Position numbers and translations under genes: made by a program. Shown in pieces: positions 34,557-46,710 of a DNA stretch of 64,000 bases. Every line of letters starts with the position of its first letter. The stretch's first letter is position 1. Source of the DNA: Serinus canaria (Eukaryota; Chordata; Aves; Passeriformes; Fringillidae); assembly GCF_022539315.1 (NCBI RefSeq), contig NC_066319.1, positions 30,156,093 to 30,220,092 on the forward strand, read 5' to 3'. Below the pieces are notes generated by a model. It was not told where the DNA came from, did no database searches, and worked only from the letters and a program-made list of their open reading frames with translations.

Positions 34557-36773
34557 AAGACACATCTTTGCCAGTCCGTATTTCCCACTGCAACAACAGA
34601 CTTATCAAAATTGGTCATGCCAGGGCCTCAAAACCTCCTTGAACAACAATACTTCATTGGAGACATAGAGCTAATGCTAGACAAAGGCCGACTTCCTGCA
34701 ATATGTGTGTTGGTTACTGGTGCCAGAGATTTACAACCACTGATAATATATTTTAATTATATTCCATATCTGCGTATCTCAGAGAAAGGAAATATGCTCT
34801 GTCAACCCAAAAGTCTTACTTTGCTTCACATAGATTTGGAGGGGCAGGCTGGTTATTCACTTAGGGAAAAGCAACTACTTAATACTTAAAGTCTCACCTA
34901 CTTGGGGAAATGGTGAGAAGGTCTCACACATTCAGCAACGAACTCATGGATGCACAGCACTCATGCATGTGTCACCCATTCTGTGTTTGTAAGGCCCCTT
35001 TGAACACCTGCTGGGGAGATCTTGCCCGCAGACTAGCTTCTGCAGTGTGGCCAGGGACATATGTTGATTATTTGGAGAAATGGTTCCAAAGAACATGGTT
35101 TAAATCCTGTGCTGAAGGATTATGCTCAGGTTTTTAGATATGAGTTTGTTCTGGTGTAAAGAATGAGATGCTTTCTCTCTGTGTTGTTAAACTAGAGTCT
35201 GGCAATTTAGAAAGAAGAGTTGGATCTTTCTCCTAAAACAAATTCCTGTCTTTAATGAGCAGTTCTTAAGAAAAACTTGAGCTGCTGCTCATGGTGCCAG
35301 CAGCCTTTAAATATCTTACTTGCCTTCCCCAGATCTCCAAAACGGCTTCATAACTCAACTGTCCTTCCTTGAGGGATGGAGTTCTTTCTATTCCTTCCCA
35401 GCTTCCTACTCTGTTGATTATCTTGTAGCCTGCCCATCCTAGGATCCAGCAAGCCTGGTGCTAGTAGAGAATAGTTAGCTTTACTTTTGTTTCCTGCAAT
35501 TTTTGAAAGCTGAGCCAGTAAATCACAAAGTGACTGCCCAGGGATAGCTTCAAACCGCTGCAAATAGGATACAAAAAAGGCAGAAGAGGATGAAATTGCA
35601 TGGAAAGTGCTGCTGCTGGATCTGTACAGGGCTGCAGCCTTCTCTCAAGGTGCTGATGATCCCTGGTAGCATTGAATTCCTGCATAACTGATCACATATT
35701 TCAGTTTAAATAGGTTGTTACTAAATATTTGTTGGCTAAACTCTTGTTTGAGGAGTCCTGAAAGAAACTTCCTTGTCAGCCTTTGTTTTGGAGCTGTGTA
35801 TCAGCGAGGAAATAGAGGCGAGGAACCCAGCCTTTCTTGGTGTAGAAAGTGTGATTGCAAAGACACCTTTCTTTCTTTCTACTGGCTGGTTATTTTGTCC
35901 CCTCAAGCCTGGATTAAAGGTATAGGCAATGTGTGCATGTGAAGTTACTACGGTCCTGGAGTTGCTCCATAGCAGTCACTGGAGCTGTACCCAAGGTGGA
36001 ACTTCATTCAGTGTGGCACTTGGCACTCTTCTGGGAAACAGCAGATCCTGACCATTAGTAAACTAGGAAGAAAGGTTAGTTTGTTGTTTTGGGTTTTTTT
36101 GGTTTTGTTTTTTTTTGTTTGTTTCTTTGTTTTTTTTAAGAAAAAGCAAAATTACTTGAGGCAGTTATTACAATGTGACCCTATCAACTGTACAATGAAT
36201 TCCACCCTTCTGCTGCTGGTCCTGACCCATATCTCTGCTGAAGCTGTGGGAATGGTGAGACTGTGACATGCTGAATGGTGTGATACTGAGGGTATTTTTA
36301 AAGGGAAAAATAGGGAAAACACTCAGTGTATGTGCTAGAATCAAACAAGAATGCAGATTTGTGGAGGTCTTGCCTTGTTGTATCAGCAGTATTTACTGTG
36401 GGATCATAAATAAAAGAATCATAGAATGCTGGTTCATATTAATGGGAGGTCTGCCTATGAACCAAGCGCTGTTGAGTATTAGCATAATTTGACAACAAAG
36501 GTTTTAATAATGTCCTTCAAAAGTCTGTCTTTCAAACTGGCATTTGTGATCATTTGCAAAAATGCCTACCTGTTGCCTTTGATTGTTTTAGCAAGAAGAA
36601 ATACCTCAAGGAATTGATAAAAGATCCTAGGACAATCTTTTACAGTTCCTAAAGACTTCAGTGGTCTCTGTTTCTTTGGTTTGCATGTGTTCACACAGGT
36701 GTTACACAGTTCAGCTCTTCTCCACCAGGAAAAGCAGAAAAGACCAAACACATCAAATGCACTGGAATGTAAT

Positions 36774-36814
36774 TGTGTGGGTGTGTGTGAGTGTGAGTGT
36801 GTGTATGTGTGTGT
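36774..36814 (+). repeat. Imperfect (GT)n microsatellite
   Basis: This is a GT-dinucleotide run with GA, GG and TA interruptions inside the BMF 3'UTR. Confidence 0.9.
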
Positions 36815-37965
36815 TCTTGAACTGAATGCAGTCTGACATCGCCTACCCCTTCTTTCTTCCGTGTGCCTCACCTTCCCCCTTAGCCACAGAAAGGAGGGTC
36901 TCTTCCTGAGAATCCCATGCTGGAAGTTGGTTTCTGGGAAGCGAAACCTAATGTCTGTGGGCTGTTTTTTAAAGCCATGTTTCAGTTCTGTCTTCAGACT
37001 TTTTGCTGCCTTTGGGGAACAGAGGGGTGGGAAGGGTAGATTGTTAAACTGTTTTTAAAATCTATTATGGAAATTTTGCATGTATAAAGTTATTCTTAAA
37101 TCTAAAGGAGTCTCCCCAGTTTGTGGACATGGCTCCAGGAGAGCATCATCACAGATTCCTCAACTCAGTTTTAGATGAGACTGTCTATACTCAAATATTC
37201 TATACTCCTCAAAGGAGTATTTGATGACAAAAGGAGAAGGGATTGGTGTGATGGAAGGACGACATTGTCAGTATGTCCTTAAATACATGTCAAAAGTTCA
37301 GCTTGTAAAAGGGAAGTTTTAAAACAATCCACAGGATATGTATGTCTATTTCTACTGGGTGCATTTGAAAATCCTGCCACTAAATTTGAGTTTGGGTATG
37401 TAGATGTTGGGGGTTTTTGTTGAAATAATCGTGTCTCTCTTCTGTTCTCTTCCATGGTATGTAGCACAGTCTCCCATGTTTCTAGGTGAAATTCACTGAT
37501 AAAAATACTGTGAAATGTGGATTCACATTTTCTTCTACTCTTCCCCCCACCCCCGCTTCCTGCATGACTGTTCTTCGGTGGGATATTAAAAAAAAAAAAA
37601 ATAAAACAACAGCAAAGTTGTTCAGAGCCCTTCATCTGGAAAACAAAAAGGGTAAGACGAGCTAGAATTTGCAGTGTACTTAATAAATTTGCTCTCAGTA
37701 GAGGGTTTCCCCATGACTTCTGATTTTCACCAGAATATGATACTGTCCTGCTGCAGAAGTATACCCAATGCTCTCCTGTGAGATTTCTGTCTGGATTAGT
37801 CCTGAAGTGCACACACCTTCTTTGCCATGGACTGAGACCCAGTGAGAATGTAGCATTTTGTTTATCCTGGTTGTGTGCCTCCAGGACTCCTGCCTGTACC
37901 AATGGTGACTGGGCAGAGCTCCTTTTTTGTATCTGTGCAGTATATTTGCTTTGTGCTTTCTTCTT

Positions 37966-37972
37966 TGGTGCT
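37966..37972 (+). promoter_or_regulatory. BMF: miR-29 seed match near the end of BMF 3'UTR
   Basis: TGGTGCT is a 7mer-m8 match to miR-29. It sits 52 bases before the poly(A) signal, a position where sites tend to be effective. miR-29b is reported to repress several BH3-only genes including Bmf in neurons. Confidence 0.5.
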
Positions 37973-38023
37973 TTTTAATACTTTAATACTTGGATTTTTT
38001 TTCTAATAACTGGTACAATTTTT

Positions 38024-38029
38024 AATAAA
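38024..38029 (+). terminator. BMF: BMF poly(A) signal
   Basis: A canonical AATAAA follows a T-rich region. A GT-rich downstream element (TTTGTCTGTGTTCC, about 38039-38052) lies at the expected distance, giving probable cleavage near 38045. Confidence 0.8.
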
Positions 38030-38045
38030 ATTGTTAAATTTGTCT

Positions 38046-41000
38046 GTGTTCCTTGATTTATTTTTTGAGGGATGGAGGGCATTTACACAGCTGACCTATG
38101 GAGTTACCTAAATCAGTGATACCATTTGGGTTGTTCAACTTTGAAAATATCTGGTAGGTCATTTTATGTGCACCCTAATACCAGGTCCTTTGGCAAGGAC
38201 AATATCAGCTTTTGAGATTGGACTGCTTTCCTTGGGCATAATTTGATTTATAAAATAGTCTTTCAAGAAGATATATTTCCATGCTTGGACAGAGAACTGC
38301 TGCTGCTTGGAGCTGCAGTTAACCCACTTCAAATCAGGAAGGTTTTGTTAAAATACATGAGGTACATCCTTCAAACATAATCTTTGATTGATGACTACTT
38401 ACCTACTGCCTACACAGGTACGTTCAAAGGCACTGAGGCCTTAAGAGTAAAGACTCATTGCTAGGTAATCCTCTTAAGGAAATATGGTTCTCACTGGTCT
38501 TTTGAGGCAGCAGAGGAAGGTGAGAGTGCTTGTAGGGTAGTAATGACTCCTTCAAACACAGACTTGTCAATGTCTTGGCCATCCCCAGCACAGCAGTCAT
38601 CAGGCCTGCCTTCAAGTTTTCCTCTGCTCCTATTGGGAAAAACTACCTCCACTAAGGAAAGGTAGCTAACCTGGGTGGAGCAGCAATTGTGATACGTGTA
38701 TTGTGAATTATTTGTAATATAGCTGGTCAAATTCCTTCAACCCCATTGTTCCTCCAGTGCAATGCTGCTGCAGTGTGCATGGGAGGCTTAGAGAACTGAG
38801 TTAACAATCCTACCCGATGTTAAGTTGCCTTGACTGGTGTCTGCATGTTACAAAAGGGTCTTTCATTCCAAGAACACATGATGTGTGTGGTATGAAAAGC
38901 CACATGTGCATCTAAGACCACAGGGGGAAAAAGACAGTTTTTCTTTTCATTGTATTAGAACTAGTGAGAAGTGTGTCCCCTGGTCAGCCTCATGTGACTG
39001 TGAAAGAGCCTGTTGTAACACACTGATACAAGGGGACAGACGTGAGATTGACTTCGATGGGTGGGTTTGCTCAGAGTTCCCTCATTTTCATGGTTAAGTT
39101 CTCACCATTAATTAAACTCTCACTCTTAGAAGCTTTAATAATTCTTGTAATTCTTGTCTTGTAATAATTCTTTTAAAAGCCATTCTTCTCAATGGCTTTA
39201 AAAATGAATGGTTTGTAATGCTAACCCAGAAGCATTTGCCAAAGCAGCAGCATGCACTGCACGTTGCCCAAAGCAAAGGCAAGCGTGCAGATGTATGATC
39301 AGCCTCCCTTCCTCTGAGACCTGCTAAACTACTCTTAACTCTTTGGTTTGGCTCTATCATGACCTGCTGGCCGTTATTTGCCTGTGGCAAAGTAGACTCA
39401 GGGTGCATGGAAACATTTTCAGGGTTAGGCATCAGGACCAAATAGTACAGGCTGGAACATTCATATTGCACATTAATACTTTTTAATATTTTTTTATTTT
39501 ATTGTTAGTTTGAAAGAAATTGGATATCCTAGAAAATGTGCTTTGGAAAACTTTCTTCTTAAAGTACTAAGCCTACATACTAACAGGGCAACTTTCAATT
39601 TATTTCCAGCCACGGCCCCTTTCACAACAATCACATGTCCCTCACTTTCTGTACTAACATGACTAGCACTTTAAAGGAAAATGAATTCTGTTATTAACTT
39701 CCTAGCTGCATGCTGTAGGGATAAGGTAAAAAGTTTAAGTAGGATTACTGCTTCAAGGAAAAAATGTTTATCAAGAAGTGCACAGCCTGTCTCGTTAAAA
39801 GTAATAAAGCACTCTGAGGACAAGAAAGTTCTTGGGTTGCGCAAGCTACTGCACAAAGCACTCTATTTTCATGACTCTGGCTGCTGAAGTTTAGAAGCCA
39901 CTATAGTGTATTGATTGGGGAATATTTTTCAAGCACTCATAATATTGTTTTATGGTGCAGTAAATGTGCTTGTCCTCAGTCTCCACAATGCATATACAAG
40001 CTTGGAAACAACTCTACTAACCAGCTTTCTCCTTGTGCTCTCATACTTGAGTAATTCGGACATGATACAGCCCCATTTCCTTAATTTGGTTGCAACCCCC
40101 CTGCCTTCTGTTTCTTGTTATGAAGAGATGGGGTTTGGGGAGGAAAAAGCATCCTGAAAGCTTTTGACAGCTTTGGGAGGTTGGTGTTAAAATGCAAGAG
40201 CTACAGTTATTTCATTGTTCATATTACTGGTTTCTGTCAAGAGGCTTAAACTGAAAGAAACCTGTTTCCAACGGGAATCTAAAAAGGAGGTGACAATAAT
40301 TTCTGATAGTGAGTTGTCTTCCACCTGACAAGATGCATGGTGCCCTAACACAGCTAGAGAGTCTGACAACAAACCACCAGGCGTGACACACTGACATCAG
40401 TATTCATATTGCCCTCTATAAGTCCTTTAAATCTTGATTTCTCTTAAATGAATTATGTTCTCTGTAATGTTCATAATGGACTCTTTTCTTTCTCCCTTAA
40501 AGTCTGTGTCAGCATTCTCCTTCTCTGTGTTTTGCCTTAGGGCTCTTGATGTATACAAAGACTCCTCTGTTTTCTGCTCTTAGTCACACGCTTTCACTCT
40601 TAACCTCAGCGCTATAAACTAAACATCCACCCACTAAGGCTGGAGATGACCCTGTTTACGTCTGCTGCTCAAATCACGACAGCAGCAGTCATGAAACTTT
40701 GTTTTCATGGAGACAGTTAGCTCTTAGTAAGAGGACAATGAGGCTTGACTTCAACACTGCAAGTTTTTGAAAAAATTTTAACACAAATAAATATTCAGGA
40801 AAGTATAATGGAATATATAAAGAAATTGGTTGTCTCAATCATTTTACATCACTGCCCTTTTAAAACTCCCGTATATGATTTGTTGTAGCAGTCCACTATA
40901 GAATTGGAACACTCTAACTCAATCAGAGACAGCAAGGGCACAAGCAGGAGAATGGGGCTTATGTTTACATTTCAGGGCTGGTTTGATGATCAACCTGAAC

Positions 41001-41227
41001 CATGACTCTCTGCAATCCAGCAGTGAGTGTAGAACAGCAGGGTCACCCACACCACTGAGAAATTCCCATTTTCAGACACCTTTGCTACCAGACTTGCTGC
41101 CATGCCTACTGAACAGGGACCTGTTTGGGAGGATGGCTCTTCCTGAGGAGACCAGCAGCCCCTTAGTAAACAGGGTGATGAGTGACTGGTTTGAGAATAT
41201 GAAGGAGAGTGTCAGGAGCACTGCTAG
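38046..41227. other. Intergenic DNA downstream of BMF
   Basis: No gene is seen. A 14-bp inverted repeat with one mismatch and a 6-nt loop occurs at 39171-39204, beside short direct repeats of 'taataattct'. Confidence 0.5.
39171..39204. repeat. Short inverted repeat (hairpin)
   Basis: The arms TTTTAAAAGCCATT (39171-39184) and AATGGCTTTAAAAA (39191-39204) pair with one mismatch around a CTTCTC loop. Confidence 0.7.
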
Positions 41228-41600
41228 CTCACAGCGCAGTATCCCCTCCCTCAACCATGCTCTTCCTAATGCAGCTCATGGTCCCATTGGCCTTTGTGGC
41301 CACAAGGACACACTGCTGGCTCAGGGACAGTTTGTTGTCCACCAGGACCTCCAGGCCCTTTTCCACAGAGCTGCTTCCCAGCAGCTCAGCCCTCAGTCTG
41401 TGCTAGGCCATGGGGTTATTCCTGCCCAGGTGCAGGACCCTGCACTTGCCTTTGTTGAGTCTCAGGCAGTTCTTCTGTGCCCATCTCTCCAGCCTGCTGA
41501 GGTCCTTCTGAAGGGCTGCGCAGCCCTCTGGGGTATCAGCCACTCCTCCCAGCTTTGTGTCATCAGTGAACTTGCTTTCATCCTTTAGTAAGAAGGTGTT
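41228..41600 (-). mobile_element. Avian CR1 LINE fragment (reverse-transcriptase region)
   Basis: Read on the minus strand it encodes the CR1 ORF2 segment with '[18 protein letters not shown]', 'RLERWAQKN', '[16 protein letters not shown]' and, after an in-frame stop near 41403, 'LVDNKLSLSQQC' and 'ANGTMSCIRKS'. The stop shows it is a dead copy. Neither the 5' part nor the usual 3'UTR is attached. This conserved block is typical of bird CR1. Confidence 0.93.
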
Positions 41601-41849
41601 GAGATGCTCCCAGTATAAAACATATTTCAATGTCTTCCAATGAGTCTTCCCTGTGACCCTGCTCAACATTTCCACTACTGGGACAGCAGCTTCCCAGAGC
41701 TCTCTACACTACTCCCCTTCACACAGGGAGGCTTAGGGTTCTGCAGCTGGCAGCCAGCTTGCCCAGTCTCTTAGGCATTTGCACAAAGCCCTCCTTCGAC
41801 AGGACAGGGTCACAGAGCTCATTTTGCCTTAGTGTAAGCATGTTCCCCA

Positions 41850-42060
41850 TGGAATCTTTGCTGGCACTTTCATTAGTCTAATTTTAAATATCCCTAGTGA
41901 ATGGCTCTCTACTATTTCCCTTGAGAGACTGCTGTACCTACTAATAAATCTTACTGACAAAAGGTTTTTCCCAATATCCATCCTAACTTCTTTCTCTCTT
42001 AATTATATTCCAATACCCTAGTTGTATGTCCTTGTGTCACTTTGCAAGGAAACCTTACCA
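41850..42060 (-). mobile_element. Ancient CR1 3'UTR fragment
   Basis: The reverse complement carries 'gttaggatggatattgggaa' followed by 'aaaccttttgtcagtaag', 'ctctcaagggaaatagtaga' and 'gggatatttaaaattagac'. This is the order found in the 3' region of old CR1 elements. It lies upstream, in element sense, of the RT fragment at 41228-41600, so the two are separate insertions or a rearranged pair. Confidence 0.65.
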
Positions 42061-45000
42061 AAGTCATTTCTATAACTAACACAGAGCTCACTGAACTCCT
42101 TGGCAAAAGCTCCTGCTGACTTCAAGGTACTTGCAGCCAGCCTTTGGGCAAAGCTCTGCGTTCCCCCTCAGTGCAAACCTGTAATCCTAGAGCCAGCATG
42201 GTGTGGCATAGCAAGGCTCAATTAGTGTTGCTACTCAACCCTTTCACTGCTGCCCTCAGTCTTTCTGCCTGGGACCACCAAAGACTTCAGTGACAGTAGG
42301 AAAGTGGACAAGACATATAACCCAGGATATTCTTCAGGCTTCCTGAGGTGTGTAACTCCCCTGCTTGCTGGCACTGGCTCCCCCAGTGGGGCTGGCAGCC
42401 TGTGGGATTCAGGGCTGAGGCTCCAGTAGGAGGGTTTGGTATGTATATCTTGGGAGCAGCTCACCTAGGAACAGAAACCTGGCTCCACCATCCAAGTTCT
42501 GCTGGTCTGGCAGCCTGGCTGTGTCCCTGCATGGCAATATCCCTGCCTGGGGTTACACTAGTAACAACAACTTGACATTCATTCCTGGAATGTTGGATGT
42601 AGTAAAGCATTTCCCCTTCACTTCCTTCCCTGTATGATTGTGACTCATGGTTCTTGGGAGCCAATTACATGGGAATCCAAACGGTGCTTCGAGCTGTGCC
42701 CAAACATGAACAAATACTTGATCAGTCAGGGATTTATCAGAAAAGAAATGTTTGTTTGTTTGATGCAAGCTGTTATTTGGAGCTGATGTGCTCATGTCAC
42801 GTTATGTGGTCTTTATGCCTCCATCTGAACTGGGCACTTTTCCTTCAGGTAAAGTTTCCTTCCTCATCCAGAGAAACAGAACCAATCTCCTCCTCACTCC
42901 TACTGCAGTAGTTTGCTTGCCGTTTGCAAAAGGAAAACCAAAGCATAACATCCAGCTTTGAACCAGCTGCCCATGAGGTTGACCAGGGGGAGTTTCCCTT
43001 GCTGGAGAAGGGGTTACCACAGGCCACAGCTACAGCTGAACTCTCCTTAACATGGTAGATATGGCCTGTAATTGCTAACATCCCACTCTGTTGTGCTCCT
43101 TAGTTAAAGGTGTGTGGAGTCAGTCAACCAATTTGACACTTTATCGGAGTGGATATAACAGAGAATGATGGAAGCTGGGCAAAGGGATTATTGCTCCTGG
43201 TTGTTAAGTTCTCTTGTAACATAAGGCACAAAATCAGATCCAGCAAGGTGCGTTGGTGTTTCACCTATCCCTTTTAAAACTGAAGTCCAACCCCACAATC
43301 TCATCCAGCTGCTGCCTAACCCTGGAAGTGGTTTTCACATTCCCCACCATCCTAAAATTCTGCTGGAGGTACTGAAGATCTCAGAACCAATCCCATGCCA
43401 CAGTCCTGTGTGATCTACCAAGCTGGTGCTTTTCTGGCTCTCTCATTTGAGATAGCTCTTGGGGCAGCCTGTTTAAGAGTGGGCCACCAAAGCAAGGTTC
43501 ACAAAGATGCAGAGGAGGGTGATCCTTCCTCTGCTGTCAACCAATAACTCATTTGAACTCTCACCCAGAGTCACTGTCTAGTGCCAGACAGGATCTGAGC
43601 CTGGTGCTTTCTGTTCCCGGAGGAGGGCCCTACACATGTGAGGGTGACTTGCTCTAAGCTCCTTCTGTCACATCTATAACATAGATATTTTGGAGTCCAG
43701 AGAGCGGGAAAAGAGTGAATACAATCATCTTAGGGCAAGCAAAAGCATGGTGTGACGGCAAAATCTGTGATTCCGTTTACATTCGGTTGAATTTGAAGGT
43801 TCAGTCTTTGAACCAGGTTGAGAGAGGTTCTGAATACCAAGGTTTTGAATCCTGCATGAGGTAGAGAGAACACATCTGGAGAGAAGTGTTTTATTGACAC
43901 TCTTCTCATGATCTCTGTACCTAATGGCACTCCCAGCTGCCTCCCTGCTGAGTGCACCAGTGGATGTTCTCTGCTCTTAGACATCTGCTGCTTCCTACAT
44001 TGCCAGAGGGGCAGCTCAGGCACCTGGTTCAGGGCAGTGGAGCTGATGGAGAACCTAAGAGTTGGTACTGCAGAGTTCAAAGTTAGGATGTTAGCTGCCT
44101 TTTATGCTTCTCCTTGCTCATTACTGTGGAAAACAGGGTAGTGCATTTTGTTAATCTTGGAATAGACACAGTTCTATAATGGGACATTACTTCTGTGCAT
44201 TGCACTTCTTTGTCTGAGATAAGATATGGTCTCTAATGTCTCTTTTTTTTTTTTTCTTTCTTTGAGTTGGTACTTGTCCAGAGCACTTCTTCATCTTGCC
44301 AACTAGTGATTAATTGGCTGTACTGAAAGGTTCAACACTTTTCTGTACGTTTACCAGAGGAGATAGAGGAATGTGTGCTCTATCTAGAGTAAAAGCATGC
44401 CCTAAGTGGATTTAAAAATGGGTCATCACTTGCTCATTTTAGAATCTGTGCCCTTAAAGCACATAAGCAGAGGTGCCCTACCTTTTTGATACCATTAAAA
44501 AAAAAAATCATGGTGAATGAGAATGTCAGTGGGAAATTCCAAGACTTCTGTTTATCTTCAGTCAAACACCATACAAACAGCTCAGTCACAGACTTCTTTG
44601 TGCTATGTTGGTGTTGTCAGCTGTCATGCAGAATGTGGTTTTGTCCCTTGCTGCTGGAATTTCCATGCTGATTACACAATTTTGCCTCCTGACAGTCCAG
44701 GGGGAAAAAACTTACTAAAAAACATCAGCCTAGGCAGGGCCTTGTCAGCTGTAGTTTCAGTTCCAGCACCTGGTGTCTTTCAGCATTTCCAGCCCTAGAG
44801 TAAGGCTTTGGAGGGTTAATAGTCCACTTAACAGAGACACTTGAGAACTCTTTGAGCAAAACTTGGAATGGGACTCAGCTCTCTGTTTCACAGAACTGCA
44901 TCTCTGCTACTTGCTACATATCCTTTTGAAAGGAAATCCCAAATGAGGGCCTTCTACAATTCATGTTGTCACTCTTCTGCAAGAGAACTTCATGGAGCAA

Positions 45001-46659
45001 TTTGACCTTGTTCCTACTTCTGTGTTAGCATCTGATTCATTTGCCCTTAAGTTGGAAATTCATGCTCTTGCAACCAGACATCCATGGTTCATGTCTTACA
45101 GATGACCCAAACATGGGTGTGTTTCAGCTGGCCATGGTGCTTGTAACCACCAGACCACAATCTGCTCCCAGAGCCAAGAATAGCAGCAGCATTTCTGATG
45201 TTCGATTTTCAACAAAGCTGTCTTCCTTGCAAGACATTTTGGAGTGTTAGCAATGTTGGTAAACTGACAAGGACCCAGGAGTGGGCAGGTTGAATTGGAA
45301 ATGAAAGGACAGAACAGAAAAAAAAATAGTATTTTTTAAAACATTCTCTGTGGCCGCAGCTCTCTTCACAGAGAGCAGCAGGCACAACTCATTCTCTAGG
45401 CTTGTTTTTAGTGTTTTGGTTTTGTTTTGTTTTGTTTTTTTTGAGTGACTCACAATTTTTAAATTTGTGGTGGGTTATAGTGTTGCCAAACCTAATATAT
45501 CTTATCCTTCATCTAAACCTCTCTCCAAAGTTTTCATGCTTATTCAGTCCTTGATCTGTCATTTGGGATGGCTTCTAAGGACACCAACCAGTAGCAGATG
45601 TGATAGTATTTTTTTTTATTGTGGACATCTCCTGAAAGTATTGTACCAAAATAACAAAACAGCAATGGCTTTTGGGGGCTACCAAACAGTCTCCAGCCAG
45701 TCACTTCTTTTGGTGCTTGCAAGCCTAATTTGATTTGAACAGACAACTGATAAAGAAATGCTGTCAAGCCCAGGCAAGTCGTGTTTCTGCTTCTCCATCT
45801 GAATCATTTCTTGACTGCCTGTTGAATGCTTGAGAGCAAGTTGGGTGCCTTCCAAAACAAAGCAAAGATAGCCTCCCTGTCCCAGAGAGGTTACCGTGCA
45901 AACAGAGACTACCCAGCATGAAACAGCAGCCTTGTGTGCATACAGGAAGCAGTGGAGGCAGTTGATCATATGGATTGTGTAGGCAGGACTTAAAGATAGA
46001 TGTAAGGCCATATTAGTTGCCTGTGTGTGCTGTTGGCCTGCTGGAGCTCCCAGGGCACAGCCCTGGGCAGCCCTTCCTCCCAGGGGCAGGGAGGATGAAG
46101 CCCAGGCAGGTCACAATGGGCACACTGTGCTCATGTGTAATGCTTTAAACTGAGCTTAAAGGGGTTTGCACGGATATCCCACATGATCCAAGTGACCAAG
46201 ACTAAATTACCAAGCTTTTCAATGGGAAAGGAGGCTTCTAGATCAAAAATTATAATGTTTCACCATACATAAATTAAAGGTTCATTTCTCTACATACTGA
46301 CAGTTATAAACAACACTTTTTTGGCCCTAGGTCAGAGGTATGGCTTTGACCATAATTGCATTCTTTTTAGATAACTTATTTTTGTTTTGGTTACCAGAGC
46401 TTTTGCAATGGATCAGGCCTTTGCATTACTGTTTGTGTCCCATGCTCCCATTTTTCTGCCATGACAGCCACCTCCTGACACCAACACCACCTGGGTGCTG
46501 GGCACAAAGGCAGGGCAGCATGGGTCACCATGGGTCACCATCAAGGGGAGGGAAGCTCAGCAGAGAAAAGCTCTTCAGTTTTGAGCAGGACCCATGATGG
46601 CAGAGTAGTGAGAAGTGCTGGTGTGGTGGTGTGTAGTGCAAGGTGCTTTGCCCTGACAG
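42061..46659. other. Intergenic DNA
   Basis: No gene or clear transposon was found. T-runs occur near 44245-44256, and a TTTTG repeat run near 45417-45440. Confidence 0.45.
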
Positions 46660-46710
46660 AGGAGGAGGAGGAGGAGGAGGAGGAGGAAGAGGAAGAGGAA
46701 GAGGAGGAAG
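46660..46710 (+). repeat. (GGA)n trinucleotide microsatellite
   Basis: About nine GGA units are followed by GGAAGA variants. Translation gives poly-Glu, poly-Ser or poly-Pro in different frames, so the open frames across it are not evidence of a gene. Confidence 0.95.

Larger units (their letters stand above)
31931..38045 (+). other. BMF: BMF 3'UTR
   Basis: About 6.1 kb lie between the stop codon and the poly(A) signal at 38024, longer than I recall for the human 3'UTR (about 4 kb). Earlier AATAAA hexamers at about 36409 and in an A-tract near 37601 could give shorter forms. It contains candidate miRNA sites listed separately, a G-rich run at 33783-33813 and a local duplication of a 14-bp motif (about 33085-33125). 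No coding potential is convincing; a 114-codon frame at 34545-34889 has no recognisable relative. Confidence 0.75.

Noticed and set aside
34545..34889. 114-codon frame within the BMF 3'UTR
   Set aside because: No recognisable similarity, no promoter or splice context, and it lies in a transcript already explained.
40983..41588. 201-codon plus-strand frame
   Set aside because: It is largely the antisense of the CR1 reverse-transcriptase fragment.
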